A stretch of 64,000 bases of DNA from Actinacidiphila sp. DG2A-62 (GCF_035825295.1 NZ_JAYMGI010000002.1:2086001-2150000), one strand, 5' to 3'. Numbered from the stretch's first letter, positions 1 to 8,793 are shown. A program made the numbers and translations. The notes: generated from the sequence alone by a model not told the origin.

Positions 1-431
1 AGCAGCGTGTTGACCAGCAGACCCGTCACCAGCAGGCCCTGCGCGGCCTCGGACGCGAGGATCAGCGTCTTGCGGTCGACGGCGTCGGCCAGCGCGCCGC
101 CGTAGAGCCCGAAGACGATCAGCGGCGCCAGTTCGACCGCGCCGATCGCGCCGACGGCCGCGGCGGAGCCGGTCAGGTCCTTCAGCTGCACCGGCAGCGC
201 GACGAAGGTCAGGAAGCTGCCGAAGTTCGTGATGGCGCCGGCCAGCCACAGCAGCCGGAAGTCCCGGGACTCCCGCCACGGCGTCAGGTCCGGCAGCAGT
301 CCCCGGTGACGCCTCCCGCCCGGCGCCCCGCCGCCCCCGCGCGCTCCGCTGCCGCCTCCTCCGCCGCCCGCGCGACCCGCGCCGCCCTCGCCGTCCCCGC
401 CGTCGGAACTCTCCGTGACCACCACGGCCAC
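1..431 (-). CDS. MFS transporter, N-terminal part (cut by window edge)
   Basis: Reverse-strand translation gives a Gly-rich hydrophilic leader of about 45 residues, then TPWRESRDFRLLWLAG and hydrophobic segments with GGALADAVDRKT, the loop 2-3 signature of major facilitator transporters of the EntS/MFS_3 type. These export small molecules or siderophores across the membrane by proton antiport. The GTG at 431 was chosen because GGGGAG lies 5 bases upstream and all conserved sequence is downstream; GTG codons at 425 and 422 are alternatives. The C-terminal majority lies left of the window, so substrate cannot be judged. It is divergent from the toxin-antitoxin pair. Confidence 0.75.
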   Translation of the reverse strand, partial: MAVVVTESSDGGDGEGGAGRAGGGGGGSGARGGGGAPGGRRHRGLLPDLTPWRESRDFRLLWLAGAITNFGSFLTFVALPVQLKDLTGSAAAVGAIGAVELAPLIVFGLYGGALADAVDRKTLILASEAAQGLLVTGLLVNTL

Positions 432-471
432 GCATGCTCCCCGTTCCTCCTCCGCCCGGGCAACGCATTTT

Positions 472-493
472 CCCGCCCGCCGGACCGGGCGGG
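472..493. other. GC-rich hairpin between divergent genes
   Basis: CCCGCCCG (472-479) and CGGGCGGG (486-493) form a perfect 8-base stem with a 6-base loop in the divergent gap between the MFS gene and the antitoxin gene. Its role is unknown; it could be transcript leader structure for the MFS gene. Confidence 0.35.
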
Positions 494-599
494 TCGGCCC
501 GTCCCGGCCCGGCGGCTCGCGAGCACTCGGGGGCCGTGGACGGGCCGGTGCCCCTAACCTGGTACCTGATGGCGGCGCCGTAGAGCGAAGGAGACGATC

Positions 600-881
600 A
601 TGACCACTGCTCCCGGTGGCGCTCCGGGCCGGCCCGAGCCTGCCGTGCCCGCGCATCCGCTGCGGACCATCCGTGACATCCGGGATTCCCTTCCGGCCGA
701 CCAGGCCCGGCACTTCGACGCGGAGCTGGCCGACACGGAGCTGGAGGCACTGCCGGAGATGCTGAGCCGCTGGGTCCGGCTGGCCACCGACGGCTTCGAG
801 GAGTTCCTGCTGTCCCGCCCCTTCGAGGGCCTGGAGTTCGGCGCCCGTTCCTACGACGACGACCAGGCGGGCGATCAGTGA
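600..881 (+). CDS. Probable antitoxin of a VapBC-like pair
   Basis: A 93-residue acidic protein with the core RTIRDIRDSLP and repeated acidic Leu/Glu segments (about residues 20-75). The AAGGAG ribosome site sits 6 bases before the ATG. It overlaps the downstream PIN-domain gene by the four bases GTGA, the arrangement expected of a translationally coupled antitoxin-toxin pair. It shows no ribbon-helix-helix or AbrB motif that I can recognise. It resembles small actinobacterial proteins (I recall a DUF6247 family) found beside PIN genes, but that naming is from memory. The antitoxin role is inferred from context. Confidence 0.6.
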   Translation: MTTAPGGAPGRPEPAVPAHPLRTIRDIRDSLPADQARHFDAELADTELEALPEMLSRWVRLATDGFEEFLLSRPFEGLEFGARSYDDDQAGDQ

Positions 882-1306
882 TCTATCTGCTCGACACGAA
901 CGTCGTCGCCGAGCTGACCACCCGAGTGCGGCCCGACCCCCGCGTCGTTGCCTGGCTCCGCTCGACGCCGCGACCCAACCGTTTCCTGAGCGTCATCACT
1001 GTCGCCGAGATCGAAGCAGGCGTGACGGCCACGCCGGACCCCGCGCGACGAGCCCGGTACGCCGAGGTGCTGGCCGCAGCTCGCTGGGAGTACCGGGACC
1101 GCATCGCACCCATCGGCGAACGCGAGGCGGCAGCGTATCTCGCCGTTCATAAAACCTTGAAGGCCGCCGGCGCCGGCATCGACCCACCCGACGCTCTCAT
1201 CGCCGCCACGGCGTTGGCCAACGGCTGGACCGTGGCCAGCCGCAACACCAAGCATCTGAAGCGCACCGGTGCGGCGGTGCTCAACCCTTGGGAGTTCGAC
1301 CTCTAG
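878..1306 (+). CDS. PIN-domain ribonuclease toxin (VapC/FitB-like)
   Basis: This 142-residue protein has the PIN acidic residues in order: Asp6 in LLDTN, Glu44 in VAEIEAG, Asp105 in IDPPDALIAATA, and the C-terminal SRNTKHLKRTG followed by NPWE, which is typical of the FitB/VapC group. These proteins are Mg-dependent RNases whose activity is held by a cognate antitoxin. The GTG start overlaps the stop of the upstream gene by four bases. All catalytic positions are present, so the toxin looks intact. Confidence 0.85.
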   Translation: MIYLLDTNVVAELTTRVRPDPRVVAWLRSTPRPNRFLSVITVAEIEAGVTATPDPARRARYAEVLAAARWEYRDRIAPIGEREAAAYLAVHKTLKAAGAGIDPPDALIAATALANGWTVASRNTKHLKRTGAAVLNPWEFDL

Positions 1307-1506
1307 TCCTGGTCGCGGGTCGGATCGGCGACGCGCTCGGGGGCGCCGCTCGACGGCGGGCAGGAGCCGGACCGATCGGGCGCGGGGAGGCGCTGCGGAC
1401 GGCGCCGACGGACGGGTGCCGCCGGGGGGCCGGGGGCGCACAATCACGGTACGCGGACCACACCTTCGCGCCCCGGCGTTCTCAACCACCCCCCGAGGAG
1501 CCAGCC

Positions 1507-2328
1507 TTGCGCAACGCGACACCCCGCCGCTACCTGATGTGCCCACCCGCACACTTCGGCGTCTCGTACTCGATCAACCCGTGGATGGACCCGACCAAGC
1601 CCGTCGATCCGGCGCTGGCCATGTTCCAGTGGGAGGACCTGCGCGACCGCTACCGCGCGCTGGGTCACACCGTGGAGATCCTCGATCCGCTGCCGGGCCT
1701 GCCGGACATGGTCTTCGCGGCCAACGGCGCGACCGTCGTGGACGGCCGGGTGCTGGGCGCCCGGTTCGCCAATCCCGAGCGCACCGCCGAGGCGCCCGCG
1801 CACGTCGCCTGGTTCCGCGCGCACGGCTTCGCCGAGGTGCGCGAGCCCGAGCACGTCAACGAGGCGGAGGGCGACCTCGCGGTGACCGCGACCTGGATCC
1901 TGGCCGGCCAGGGCTTCCGCAGCAGCCCGCTGGCGCACGACGAGGCGCAGGAGTTCTTCGGCCGCCCGGTGATCAGCCTGGAGCTGACCGACCCGCGCTA
2001 CTACCACCTGGACACCGCGCTGGCGGTGCTGGACGACGCGCGCGACGAGATCATGTACTACCCGGGCGCGTTCTCGCCGGGGAGCCGCGCGGTGCTGGCC
2101 AGGCTGTTCCCCGACGCGCTGCGGGCCACCGCGCGCGACGCCGCGGCGCTCGGCCTGAACGCGGTGAGCGACGGGCGCCACGTGCTGCTGCCGCGGACCG
2201 CCGGCGGCCTGCTGGAGCCGCTGCGCGAGCGCGGTTTCGAACCGGTGCCGGTGGACCTGTCGGAGCTGCACAAGGCGGGCGGCAGCGTGAAGTGCTGCAC
2301 GATGGAGCTGCGGCCGGCCACGCCGTAG
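1507..2328 (+). CDS. ddaH: Dimethylargininase (DDAH) / amidinotransferase-fold hydrolase
   Basis: This 273-residue protein belongs to the guanidino-group-modifying fold. MVFAANGATV (68-77) carries the conserved Asn-Gly, the NEAEGD segment (118-123) supplies an acidic residue, His167 lies in YYHLDTA, and Cys264 in KCCTMEL is the expected nucleophile. The likely reaction is hydrolysis of N-methylated arginine to citrulline and a methylamine; ornithine or arginine-type substrates cannot be excluded. The TTG at 1507 was chosen because GAGGAG lies 6 bases upstream and the protein then starts just before the conserved YLMCPP strand; longer in-frame extensions look non-coding. Confidence 0.85.
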   Translation: MRNATPRRYLMCPPAHFGVSYSINPWMDPTKPVDPALAMFQWEDLRDRYRALGHTVEILDPLPGLPDMVFAANGATVVDGRVLGARFANPERTAEAPAHVAWFRAHGFAEVREPEHVNEAEGDLAVTATWILAGQGFRSSPLAHDEAQEFFGRPVISLELTDPRYYHLDTALAVLDDARDEIMYYPGAFSPGSRAVLARLFPDALRATARDAAALGLNAVSDGRHVLLPRTAGGLLEPLRERGFEPVPVDLSELHKAGGSVKCCTMELRPATP

Positions 2329-2394
2329 CGGCGGTCCGCCGCCCGGGGCGCGAGCCGCCGCGCCGGGAGCCGCCCACCCCGTAAGGTGCGGCGC

Positions 2395-4101
2395 ATGCAT
2401 GCTTCGTACGACGCGGTGATCGTCGGCGGCGGCCACAACGGACTGGTGGCCGCCGCGTACCTGGCCCGCGCGGGCCGCCGGGTGCTGGTGCTGGAACGGC
2501 TGCCCGCGACCGGCGGCGCCGCCGTGTCGACCCGGGCCTTCGCCGGGGTCGACGCGCGGCTGTCGCGCTACTCCTACCTGGTGAGCCTGCTGCCCCGGAA
2601 GATCGTCGACGATCTGGGCCTGCGGTTCGCGGTGCGCCGCCGCCGCATCTCCTCCTACACCCCGCGCGGCGCGTCCGGGCTGCTGGTGGACGCCGAAAAC
2701 GAGGAGCGCACCCGCGAGCAGTTCGTCCGGCTGACCGGCTCGGACCGGGACTTCGAGGCGTGGCGCCGGTTCTACGGGATGACGCGGCGGGTCGCCGAGG
2801 CGGTGTTCCCGACCCTCACCGGCCCGCTGCCGACCCGCGCCGAGCTGCGACGGGCGATCGGCGACCCGGCGGCCTGGGAGGCGCTGTTCGAGCGGCCGAT
2901 CGGCGAGGCGGTCGAGGCGGCGTTCGAGGACGACACGGTCCGCGGCGTGGTCCTCACCGACGCGCTGATCGGCACCTTCAGCCACGCCCACGACCCGTCG
3001 CTGAAGCAGAACCGCTGCTTCCTCTACCACGTCATCGGCGGCGGCACCGGCGACTGGGACGTGCCGGTCGGCGGCATGGGCGCGTTCACCGACGCGCTGG
3101 CCGGCGCGGCGCGGGCGGCGGGCGCGCAGATCGTGACCGGCGCGGAGGTCACGGGCATCGCGACCGACGGCGTACGGGCCGAGGTGACGCTCGCCGACGG
3201 CCGGACCGTGGGCGCGGCGGACGTGCTGGTGAACGCGGCCCCGTACACCCTGGCCGGGCTGCTCGGCGAGGAGCGGCCGGCCAGGCCGGAGGGCGCGCAG
3301 CTGAAGGTGAACATGCTGCTGCGCCGGCTGCCGCGGCTGCGGGACGCCGCGGTCGACCCGCGCGAGGCGTTCGCCGGGACCTTCCACGTCGCGGAGTCCT
3401 ACGGGCAGTTGCAGACCGCGTACGAGCAGGCCGCGGCGGGCCGGGTGCCGGACGCGCCGCCCTCGGAGATCTACTGCCACAGTCTGACCGACCCGTCGAT
3501 CCTGGCGCCCGAACTGGCCGAGCGGGGCATGCACACGCTGACGCTGTTCGGGCTGCACGCGCCGGCCCGGCTCTTCGAGCCGCAGGCGGCGGGAGCGGCG
3601 GGAGGCGCGGGCTCCGGCGACGCCAAGGCCGCTCTGCTGGAGGCGACCCTCGCGCAGCTGGACGCGGTGCTCGCCGAGCCGCTGGCAGACTGTCTCGCGG
3701 TGGACGCGGACGGGCGGCCGTGCCTGGAGGCGAAGTCGCCGCTGGACCTGGAGCGGGAGGTCGGGCTGCCCGGCGGGCACATCTTCCACCGCGACCTGTC
3801 CTGGCCGTTCCGCGAGGACGGGGACGACGGCGAGGACGGGGAGGGCGCGAGCGGGGGCGTGGGGGCGGACGCAAGCCCCGGCTCAGGCTCCGGCTCAGGC
3901 GCAGGTCCCGGCTCAGGCTCCGGCTCCGGCGGTGTGACCGGCCGCACAGGCCGCTGGGGCGTCGGCACCGCCCACCCGAACGTCTTCCTCTGCGGCGCGG
4001 GAGCCGTCCGCGGCGGCGGCGTCAGCGGCGTCCCCGGCCACAACGCGGCGATGGCGGTCCTGGAGCGGACCCACGTACACCCACGGGAGCAGGAACGATG
4101 A
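2395..4101 (+). CDS. CrtI/phytoene-desaturase-type FAD-dependent oxidoreductase
   Basis: About 568 residues. The N-terminus has the Rossmann dinucleotide motif AVIVGGGHNGLVAAAYLA with LVLERLPATGGA, and the middle carries GGMGAFTDAL, typical of carotenoid-desaturase-like flavoenzymes in actinobacteria. ATG 2395 has AAGG 8 bases upstream; GTG 2386 is an alternative. About 50 residues near the C-terminus (roughly 475-520) are an Asp/Glu- then Gly/Ser-repeat insertion splitting the final FAD-contacting segment (WGVGTAHPNVFLCGAGAVRGGG follows it). The gene overlaps corA by ATGA, so the two are co-translated. The substrate is unknown. Confidence 0.8.
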   Translation: MHASYDAVIVGGGHNGLVAAAYLARAGRRVLVLERLPATGGAAVSTRAFAGVDARLSRYSYLVSLLPRKIVDDLGLRFAVRRRRISSYTPRGASGLLVDAENEERTREQFVRLTGSDRDFEAWRRFYGMTRRVAEAVFPTLTGPLPTRAELRRAIGDPAAWEALFERPIGEAVEAAFEDDTVRGVVLTDALIGTFSHAHDPSLKQNRCFLYHVIGGGTGDWDVPVGGMGAFTDALAGAARAAGAQIVTGAEVTGIATDGVRAEVTLADGRTVGAADVLVNAAPYTLAGLLGEERPARPEGAQLKVNMLLRRLPRLRDAAVDPREAFAGTFHVAESYGQLQTAYEQAAAGRVPDAPPSEIYCHSLTDPSILAPELAERGMHTLTLFGLHAPARLFEPQAAGAAGGAGSGDAKAALLEATLAQLDAVLAEPLADCLAVDADGRPCLEAKSPLDLEREVGLPGGHIFHRDLSWPFREDGDDGEDGEGASGGVGADASPGSGSGSGAGPGSGSGSGGVTGRTGRWGVGTAHPNVFLCGAGAVRGGGVSGVPGHNAAMAVLERTHVHPREQER

Positions 4102-5258
4102 CGAACAGGCCCTCGATCCGCAGGCCCTCGATCCCCCGGCCCGCGCTGCCCCGACGGTCCTCCGGCTCCGGCCGGCGGACCGTCGGCCGCCAGTGGCTGC
4201 GCGGCGGCGGCCGCTGGCACAGCCTCGCCGAGGACGGCGAGAGCGCGCCGCAGCGCAGCACCGCCGACGTGGTGGTGGACTGCGCGGTGTACGAGGACGG
4301 CTGCCGGGCCGCGTCGATGCCGCCGGAGCAGGCGCTGCGCGAGGCCCGCCGGCGCAAGGGCGGCTTCGCGTGGATCGGCCTGCACCAGCCGGAGGCCGAG
4401 CACCTGGCGGAGATCGCCGAGGTGTTCGGGCTGCACCCGCTGGCCGTGGAGGACGCGGTGCAGGCCCACCAGCGGCCGAAGCTGGAGCGCTACGGCGACA
4501 CGCTGTTCCTGGTGCTGAAGACGATCGTGTTCGTGGAGCACGAGAAGCTCACCGCGACCAGCGAGGTGGTCGACACCGGCGAGCTGATGATCTTCCTGGG
4601 CCCGGACTTCGTGGTGGTGGTCCGGCACGGCAGCGCGCCGGGCCTGGCCAAGGTGCGCCGGGCGCTGGAGTGCCGGCCCGACATGCTGGCGCACGGCCCG
4701 TCCGCGGTGCTGCACGCCATCGCCGACCAGGTCGTGGACGACTACCTGGACGTGGCCGACGCGGTCGAACTCGACGTGGACCAGATGGAGTCGGACGTCT
4801 TCTCGGCCGGCCACGGCGACGACGCGGCACGGATCTACCAGCTCAAGCGGGAGCTGATCGAGTTCAAGCACGCGGTGTACCCGATGGCCCGGCCGCTGGA
4901 GCGGCTGACCGACGGCGCGGAGGGTCTGGTGAGCGCGGAGATGGGCCGCTACTTCCGCGACGTCTCGGACCACCTGTCGCACGTGCGTGAGCGGCTCATG
5001 GCGGCGGGCGAGCTGGTGGACGGCCTGCTGGCGGCCAATCTCAGCCAACTCGCGGTGCAGCAGAACGTCGACATGCGCCGGATCAGCGCGGGCGCGGCGA
5101 TCCTGGCGATCCCGACGATGATCGCCGGCTTCTACGGGATGAACTTCCAGCACATGCCGGAGCTGCGCTGGACCTTCGGCTACCCGCTGATGCTGGGGGT
5201 GACGGCGACGCTGTCGGCGCTGTGCTACCGGGCGTTCCGCCGGGTCGGCTGGCTCTAG
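4098..5258 (+). CDS. corA: CorA-family magnesium/cobalt transporter
   Basis: 386 residues. A long cytoplasmic alpha/beta and helical domain is followed by two C-terminal membrane helices, with the invariant pore-entrance motif GMN at 347-349 (FYGMNF) between them, as in CorA channels that import Mg2+ or Co2+. The ATG sits inside the stop of the preceding oxidoreductase (ATGA), fixing the start. The first 40 residues are basic and proline-rich, an extension compared with short CorA proteins. The stop is shared in the bases CTAG with the convergent methyltransferase gene. Confidence 0.92.
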   Translation: MTNRPSIRRPSIPRPALPRRSSGSGRRTVGRQWLRGGGRWHSLAEDGESAPQRSTADVVVDCAVYEDGCRAASMPPEQALREARRRKGGFAWIGLHQPEAEHLAEIAEVFGLHPLAVEDAVQAHQRPKLERYGDTLFLVLKTIVFVEHEKLTATSEVVDTGELMIFLGPDFVVVVRHGSAPGLAKVRRALECRPDMLAHGPSAVLHAIADQVVDDYLDVADAVELDVDQMESDVFSAGHGDDAARIYQLKRELIEFKHAVYPMARPLERLTDGAEGLVSAEMGRYFRDVSDHLSHVRERLMAAGELVDGLLAANLSQLAVQQNVDMRRISAGAAILAIPTMIAGFYGMNFQHMPELRWTFGYPLMLGVTATLSALCYRAFRRVGWL

Positions 5259-6274
5259 GGGGTGTCCGGCGGCGGCCAGGCGTCGCCCCACTCGGCGCCG
5301 CGGGCCGCGCGGTAGGCGTCGCCGTGCCGCTTGGCGACGGTCGCGCGGACCAGTCCGTCGTCCGGTGTGCACAGGTCCAGCAGCACCTGGCCCTTGCGGA
5401 TCTGCGGGTGCCGCACCACGCGGCCGGGCGCGGGCGTGCCCGGCACCGCGGCGGGCCGGACCGCGGCCACGTAGCCGAACTTTTCGTCCTCGTACGGCAG
5501 GGTGCCGCCCTTGACCTGGCGGTGCAGGGAGGTGCGCGGGACGCGGGCGGCGAAGTGGCACCAGTCGCCGCCGGCCACCGGGCAGTGCGCGTCGTGCGGG
5601 CAGGGCGCGAGCACGGTCAGGCCGGCCGCGATCAGCCGGTCGCGGGCCTCGGCGATCCGCGCGAAGCCCTCGGGCGTGCCGGGTTCGGCCACCACCACCG
5701 CGCCGAGCGCGGCCGCCGCTGCGGCGTCCAGCAGTGATGCCCGGTCGGCGGGGGCGAGTTCGCCGATCACGTACGAGACGGTGACCAGGTCGGCCGCGGG
5801 CAGCCGGGGCGCGCCGGCCAGCGGGGCGCGGGTCCACTCGGCGGCGCGCACGGAGGGCTCGGCGGCGTCGGCGGCCAGTGCCCGGCCGAGGGCGAGGGCG
5901 GCCTGCGACCAGTCGAGGACGGTGCTGGTGTGCCCGCTGCCCGGCCAGGCGTCGGCGACCGCCCAGGTGGCCGCGCCGGTGCCGCCGCCGAGGTCCAGAT
6001 GGGTGCGCGGGGCCCAGCCGGCGGTCCTGGCGCGCAGCGCGTCGAGCGCGGAGCGCGCCGCGGCGTAGGTGGCGGGCATCCGGTAGGCGGCGTAGGCCGC
6101 GACGTCGGCGGCGTCGCGCAGGATGGGCGCGGCCGGCGCGACGGTCGGCGCGGCCCCGCGGTAGTTGTCGATCAGGCGCTCCACCTGCGCGGACGCGCGG
6201 CCGGGCGCGGTTTCGCGCAATTGCCGGGCGAGGGCGTCGCGGAGATCGTCGGGGAGCTGCTGGACGGTGGGCAC
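5255..6274 (-). CDS. Rsm22-type small ribosomal subunit methyltransferase
   Basis: 339 residues. A class I SAM-binding site is visible at 93-100 (LDLGGGTG). The cysteine-rich segment CPHDAHCPVAGGDWCHF (about 225-241) and a later cysteine in LLDLCTPDDG match the Rsm22 family, whose mitochondrial members act on the small ribosomal subunit. GTG 6274 begins just before PTVQQLPDDLRD. No good Shine-Dalgarno is seen, and the reading frame stays open far upstream into the next promoter, so the start is not certain. It is convergent with corA and divergent from the sugar transferase. Confidence 0.82.
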   Translation of the reverse strand: MPTVQQLPDDLRDALARQLRETAPGRASAQVERLIDNYRGAAPTVAPAAPILRDAADVAAYAAYRMPATYAAARSALDALRARTAGWAPRTHLDLGGGTGAATWAVADAWPGSGHTSTVLDWSQAALALGRALAADAAEPSVRAAEWTRAPLAGAPRLPAADLVTVSYVIGELAPADRASLLDAAAAAALGAVVVAEPGTPEGFARIAEARDRLIAAGLTVLAPCPHDAHCPVAGGDWCHFAARVPRTSLHRQVKGGTLPYEDEKFGYVAAVRPAAVPGTPAPGRVVRHPQIRKGQVLLDLCTPDDGLVRATVAKRHGDAYRAARGAEWGDAWPPPDTP

Positions 6275-6350
6275 AAGGGAACACTGTAAGGGGCGGCCGC
6301 AGGGTGGTCGGCTTCTTACAGACTGTGGCCGCTCGTTGGCCATAGGTGGG

Positions 6351-6380
6351 TTAACTCGGTCATAACATCGGCCCGAATAT
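6351..6380 (+). promoter_or_regulatory. Possible promoter for the sugar transferase
   Basis: TTAACT (6351-6356) and GAATAT (6375-6380), spaced 18 bases, lie in an unusually A/T-containing stretch of the divergent gap and could be -35 and -10 boxes for the rightward gene. This is based on resemblance only. Confidence 0.25.
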
Positions 6381-6497
6381 GTGCAATCCGCAGCGCGCGA
6401 CCACCCGCTTGGCCTAGCGTTCCCCCGTATCAGGGCGACGCCGGCTCTTGGGGAAGTGCCGGAGCGTCCCGTCGGTCGCGATGTGCCAGGGGGGTCC

Positions 6498-8537
6498 GTG
6501 CGGCGTATCGAAGGTGACCCGGCGATGCCGGTGATGTCCGTGGAGAGTGAGCCGAGACACGGGCGGGGCAACGCCGCGCACCTCCTCGGCCCGTCCGCGG
6601 GGCCGGACGGGAGCGGGCCGACCGCCGCTTCCGTCGTGTCCACGGCGTCGGCCGGACCCGGTGTACCCGTCCCCACCGTCCCCGTCGTTCCCGTCGTTCC
6701 CGCGGCCGAGGACAGAGCGGTCGGCGCGGCCGAGGACAGAGCCGTGGACCGGGCCGTGGACAGACCCGGCCGGACCGGCGGCGGGACGGGGACCAGCATC
6801 AAGGCATCGGTGAACGCCGGTGCCTTCGTCATGCCCGGGGCGCCCGGAGCGCCCGTGCCGCGGGTGGGGCCCGTGCCGCACGGGGGCGGCGGTGCGGCGG
6901 GGGCGCCGGAGGTGGCGGAGATGTCGCACGTGCGGGGCGTACCAGCCCGGTCGGGCGTACCGGGTGCACCGGACGCGGGGGTTGCGGGCGGCGCAGCGGT
7001 TGCGGCGGACCCGGCGCGGGTTCCGGACGCTCCCGGCGACCCCGGCGCTCAGGGCGGCCCGGGCGACCCCGGCGCTCACGGCGGTCCGGGCGCCGGCGGC
7101 CGGCACGGCGTGCACCGCTCGCACACCACGTACGGCGACAAGGCTCCCTGGTACCTGCCGCTCGCGGTGGTCGTGGACGCGCTCGGCGTGCTGGTGCCGC
7201 TGCTGCTGGTGCTCGGCGACGGCGGCCAGCCGCACCCGCTGGAGTGCGCGCTGGTGGCCGCGGGCTGCTGGGTCGCGATCCGCGCGGTGCGCCGCCGTTA
7301 CGCCGCCGGCGACCTCGGCGAGCACCGCTCGGTGCTGCCGGTGCTCGGCGACTGGCTGGTGCTGCTCGGGGTGCTGGCCGTGCTGCGCACCGCGTTCGGC
7401 GAGATCGCCCGGCCGGCGCTGGTGCTGGCCGGGCTGGCCGCGGGGCCGGTGCTGACGGTGGCGGCGCGCAAGGGCAGCCACCGCCACCTGTGCGCGGCCC
7501 GCCGCTCCGCGCAGGCGGTGCGGCGGGTCCTGGTGGCCGGCGAGCCCAGCACCGTGGACCACGTGGTGGAGCACCTGTCCTCTCGCACCGACCACGCGTA
7601 CGTCGTGGTCGGCGTGGTCCCGGTCGGCGGCGCGAAGCTGGAGTGCGGCGTGCCGGTGGCCTGGCTGGCCGCGCTGGACCCGGACCGGCCCGGCGAGGAC
7701 GCGGCGACCGTGCTGCGGGCCGCGGGCGCCCAGGGCGCGGAGCTGGTGCTGCTGGCCACCGGGCCGCGGCTGTCCGCCGAGCGCACCAAGCGGCTGTCGT
7801 GGGCGCTGCACGACGCGGGGATGCCGCTCGCGCTGCTGCCGGGCCTGGTGGACGTCGCGGTGCGCCGGGTGCAGCTGGACGCGCCGGCCGGGCTGGCGAT
7901 GCTGCACATAGCGCCGCCGCTGCGGCGCGGCCCGCAGGTGGGCCTGAAGTCGGCGCTCGACCGGTCCGGCGCGGCGCTCGGACTGCTGCTGCTCGCGCCG
8001 GTGTTCGGGCTGGTCGCGCTCGCCGTCAAGGCGACGTCGCCGGGCCCGGTCTTCCACCGGCAGACCCGCTACGGGCAGGACAGCACGCCGTTCACCATGT
8101 GGAAGTTCCGCACGATGGTGGTGGACGCGGAGGCCCGCAAGGCGGAGCTGGAACGCAGCGGCGCGAACGAGAACGACGGCCTGATGTTCAAGATGCGGCG
8201 CGATCCGCGGGTCACGTCGGTCGGCCGGCTGCTGCGCCGGCTCTCCCTCGACGAGCTGCCGCAGCTGATCAACGTGCTGCGCGGCGACATGTCCCTGGTC
8301 GGCCCGCGACCGCCGCTGCCGGAGGAGGTCGAGCGGTACGACGAGGTGGAGCGGCGCAGGCTCGCGGTGAAACCCGGGATCACCGGGCTGTGGCAGGTCA
8401 GCGGGCGCAGCGATCTGTCCTGGGACGAGACGGTGGCGCTGGACCTGCACTACGTGGACAACTGGTCCTTCACCGGCGACGTCGACGTCATGGCCCGCAC
8501 CCTCCGGGCCGTCCTCGACGGCCGCGGCGCGTACTAG
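6498..8537 (+). CDS. Polyprenyl-phosphate sugar-phosphate transferase (exopolysaccharide initiation)
   Basis: About 679 residues. The first 200 are low-complexity Pro/Gly/Ala. Next come several membrane helices (LPLAVVVDALGVLVPLLLVL onward) and a CoA-binding-like region. The C-terminal bacterial sugar transferase domain (about 485 to the end) shows SPGPVFHRQTRYG, MWKFRTM, DELPQLINVLRGDMSLVGPR and GITGLWQVSGRS. Such enzymes move a sugar phosphate from a nucleotide sugar to undecaprenyl phosphate at the inner membrane. GTG 6498 has GGGGGG just upstream; ATG 6525 and GTG 6381 are alternatives. The facing gene is a glycosyltransferase. Confidence 0.85.
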   Translation: MRRIEGDPAMPVMSVESEPRHGRGNAAHLLGPSAGPDGSGPTAASVVSTASAGPGVPVPTVPVVPVVPAAEDRAVGAAEDRAVDRAVDRPGRTGGGTGTSIKASVNAGAFVMPGAPGAPVPRVGPVPHGGGGAAGAPEVAEMSHVRGVPARSGVPGAPDAGVAGGAAVAADPARVPDAPGDPGAQGGPGDPGAHGGPGAGGRHGVHRSHTTYGDKAPWYLPLAVVVDALGVLVPLLLVLGDGGQPHPLECALVAAGCWVAIRAVRRRYAAGDLGEHRSVLPVLGDWLVLLGVLAVLRTAFGEIARPALVLAGLAAGPVLTVAARKGSHRHLCAARRSAQAVRRVLVAGEPSTVDHVVEHLSSRTDHAYVVVGVVPVGGAKLECGVPVAWLAALDPDRPGEDAATVLRAAGAQGAELVLLATGPRLSAERTKRLSWALHDAGMPLALLPGLVDVAVRRVQLDAPAGLAMLHIAPPLRRGPQVGLKSALDRSGAALGLLLLAPVFGLVALAVKATSPGPVFHRQTRYGQDSTPFTMWKFRTMVVDAEARKAELERSGANENDGLMFKMRRDPRVTSVGRLLRRLSLDELPQLINVLRGDMSLVGPRPPLPEEVERYDEVERRRLAVKPGITGLWQVSGRSDLSWDETVALDLHYVDNWSFTGDVDVMARTLRAVLDGRGAY

Positions 8538-8638
8538 ACGCCGGGCGCTGGGCGCTGGGCCGATCAGTGGCCGGGGCCGCGTTTCCTGTGCAGCCGGCGC
8601 CGCGTGGGCACGCTCAGCCGGCGCCGGGCTTCCGCCCG

Positions 8639-8793
8639 AGGGGCGCGGGGAACTGCGCGGCCGGCCTTCCCCAGAGCTTCGCCTGGGCGGTGCCCCCAGC
8701 GGCCCGCAGGTCGTCGCCGTCCGAAAGGGGCAGTTCCCTTCGCTCCGGACCACCGGCGTGTGGTCGGTTGGCCGCGCAGTTCCCCGCGCCCCT
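8639..8793. terminator. 24-base perfect inverted repeat between convergent genes
   Basis: Bases 8639-8662 (AGGGGCGCGGGGAACTGCGC plus GGCC) are exactly inverted at 8770-8793. The right arm ends at the stop codon of the glycosyltransferase and the left arm lies about 100 bases past the sugar transferase stop. The element faces both genes and could fold into a long stem with a 107-base loop, or each arm could be a copy of a dispersed actinobacterial repeat. I recognise this sequence as frequent in Streptomyces intergenic regions. A bidirectional terminator role is inferred. Confidence 0.6.

Noticed and set aside
1444..3789. A 781-codon open frame opposite the dimethylargininase and CrtI-like genes
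   Set aside because: It has no motif, is Arg/Gln/His-rich, and mirrors strongly coding genes on the other strand; in DNA this GC-rich antisense frames stay open by composition.
5255..6832. Longer form of the Rsm22-like protein starting near 6832
   Set aside because: The extra 180 residues overlap the rightward sugar transferase gene and its promoter and lack conservation features.
6414..8753. A 779-codon antisense frame over the sugar transferase
   Set aside because: The opposite strand encodes a complete conserved transferase; the antisense product is low-complexity and motif-free.
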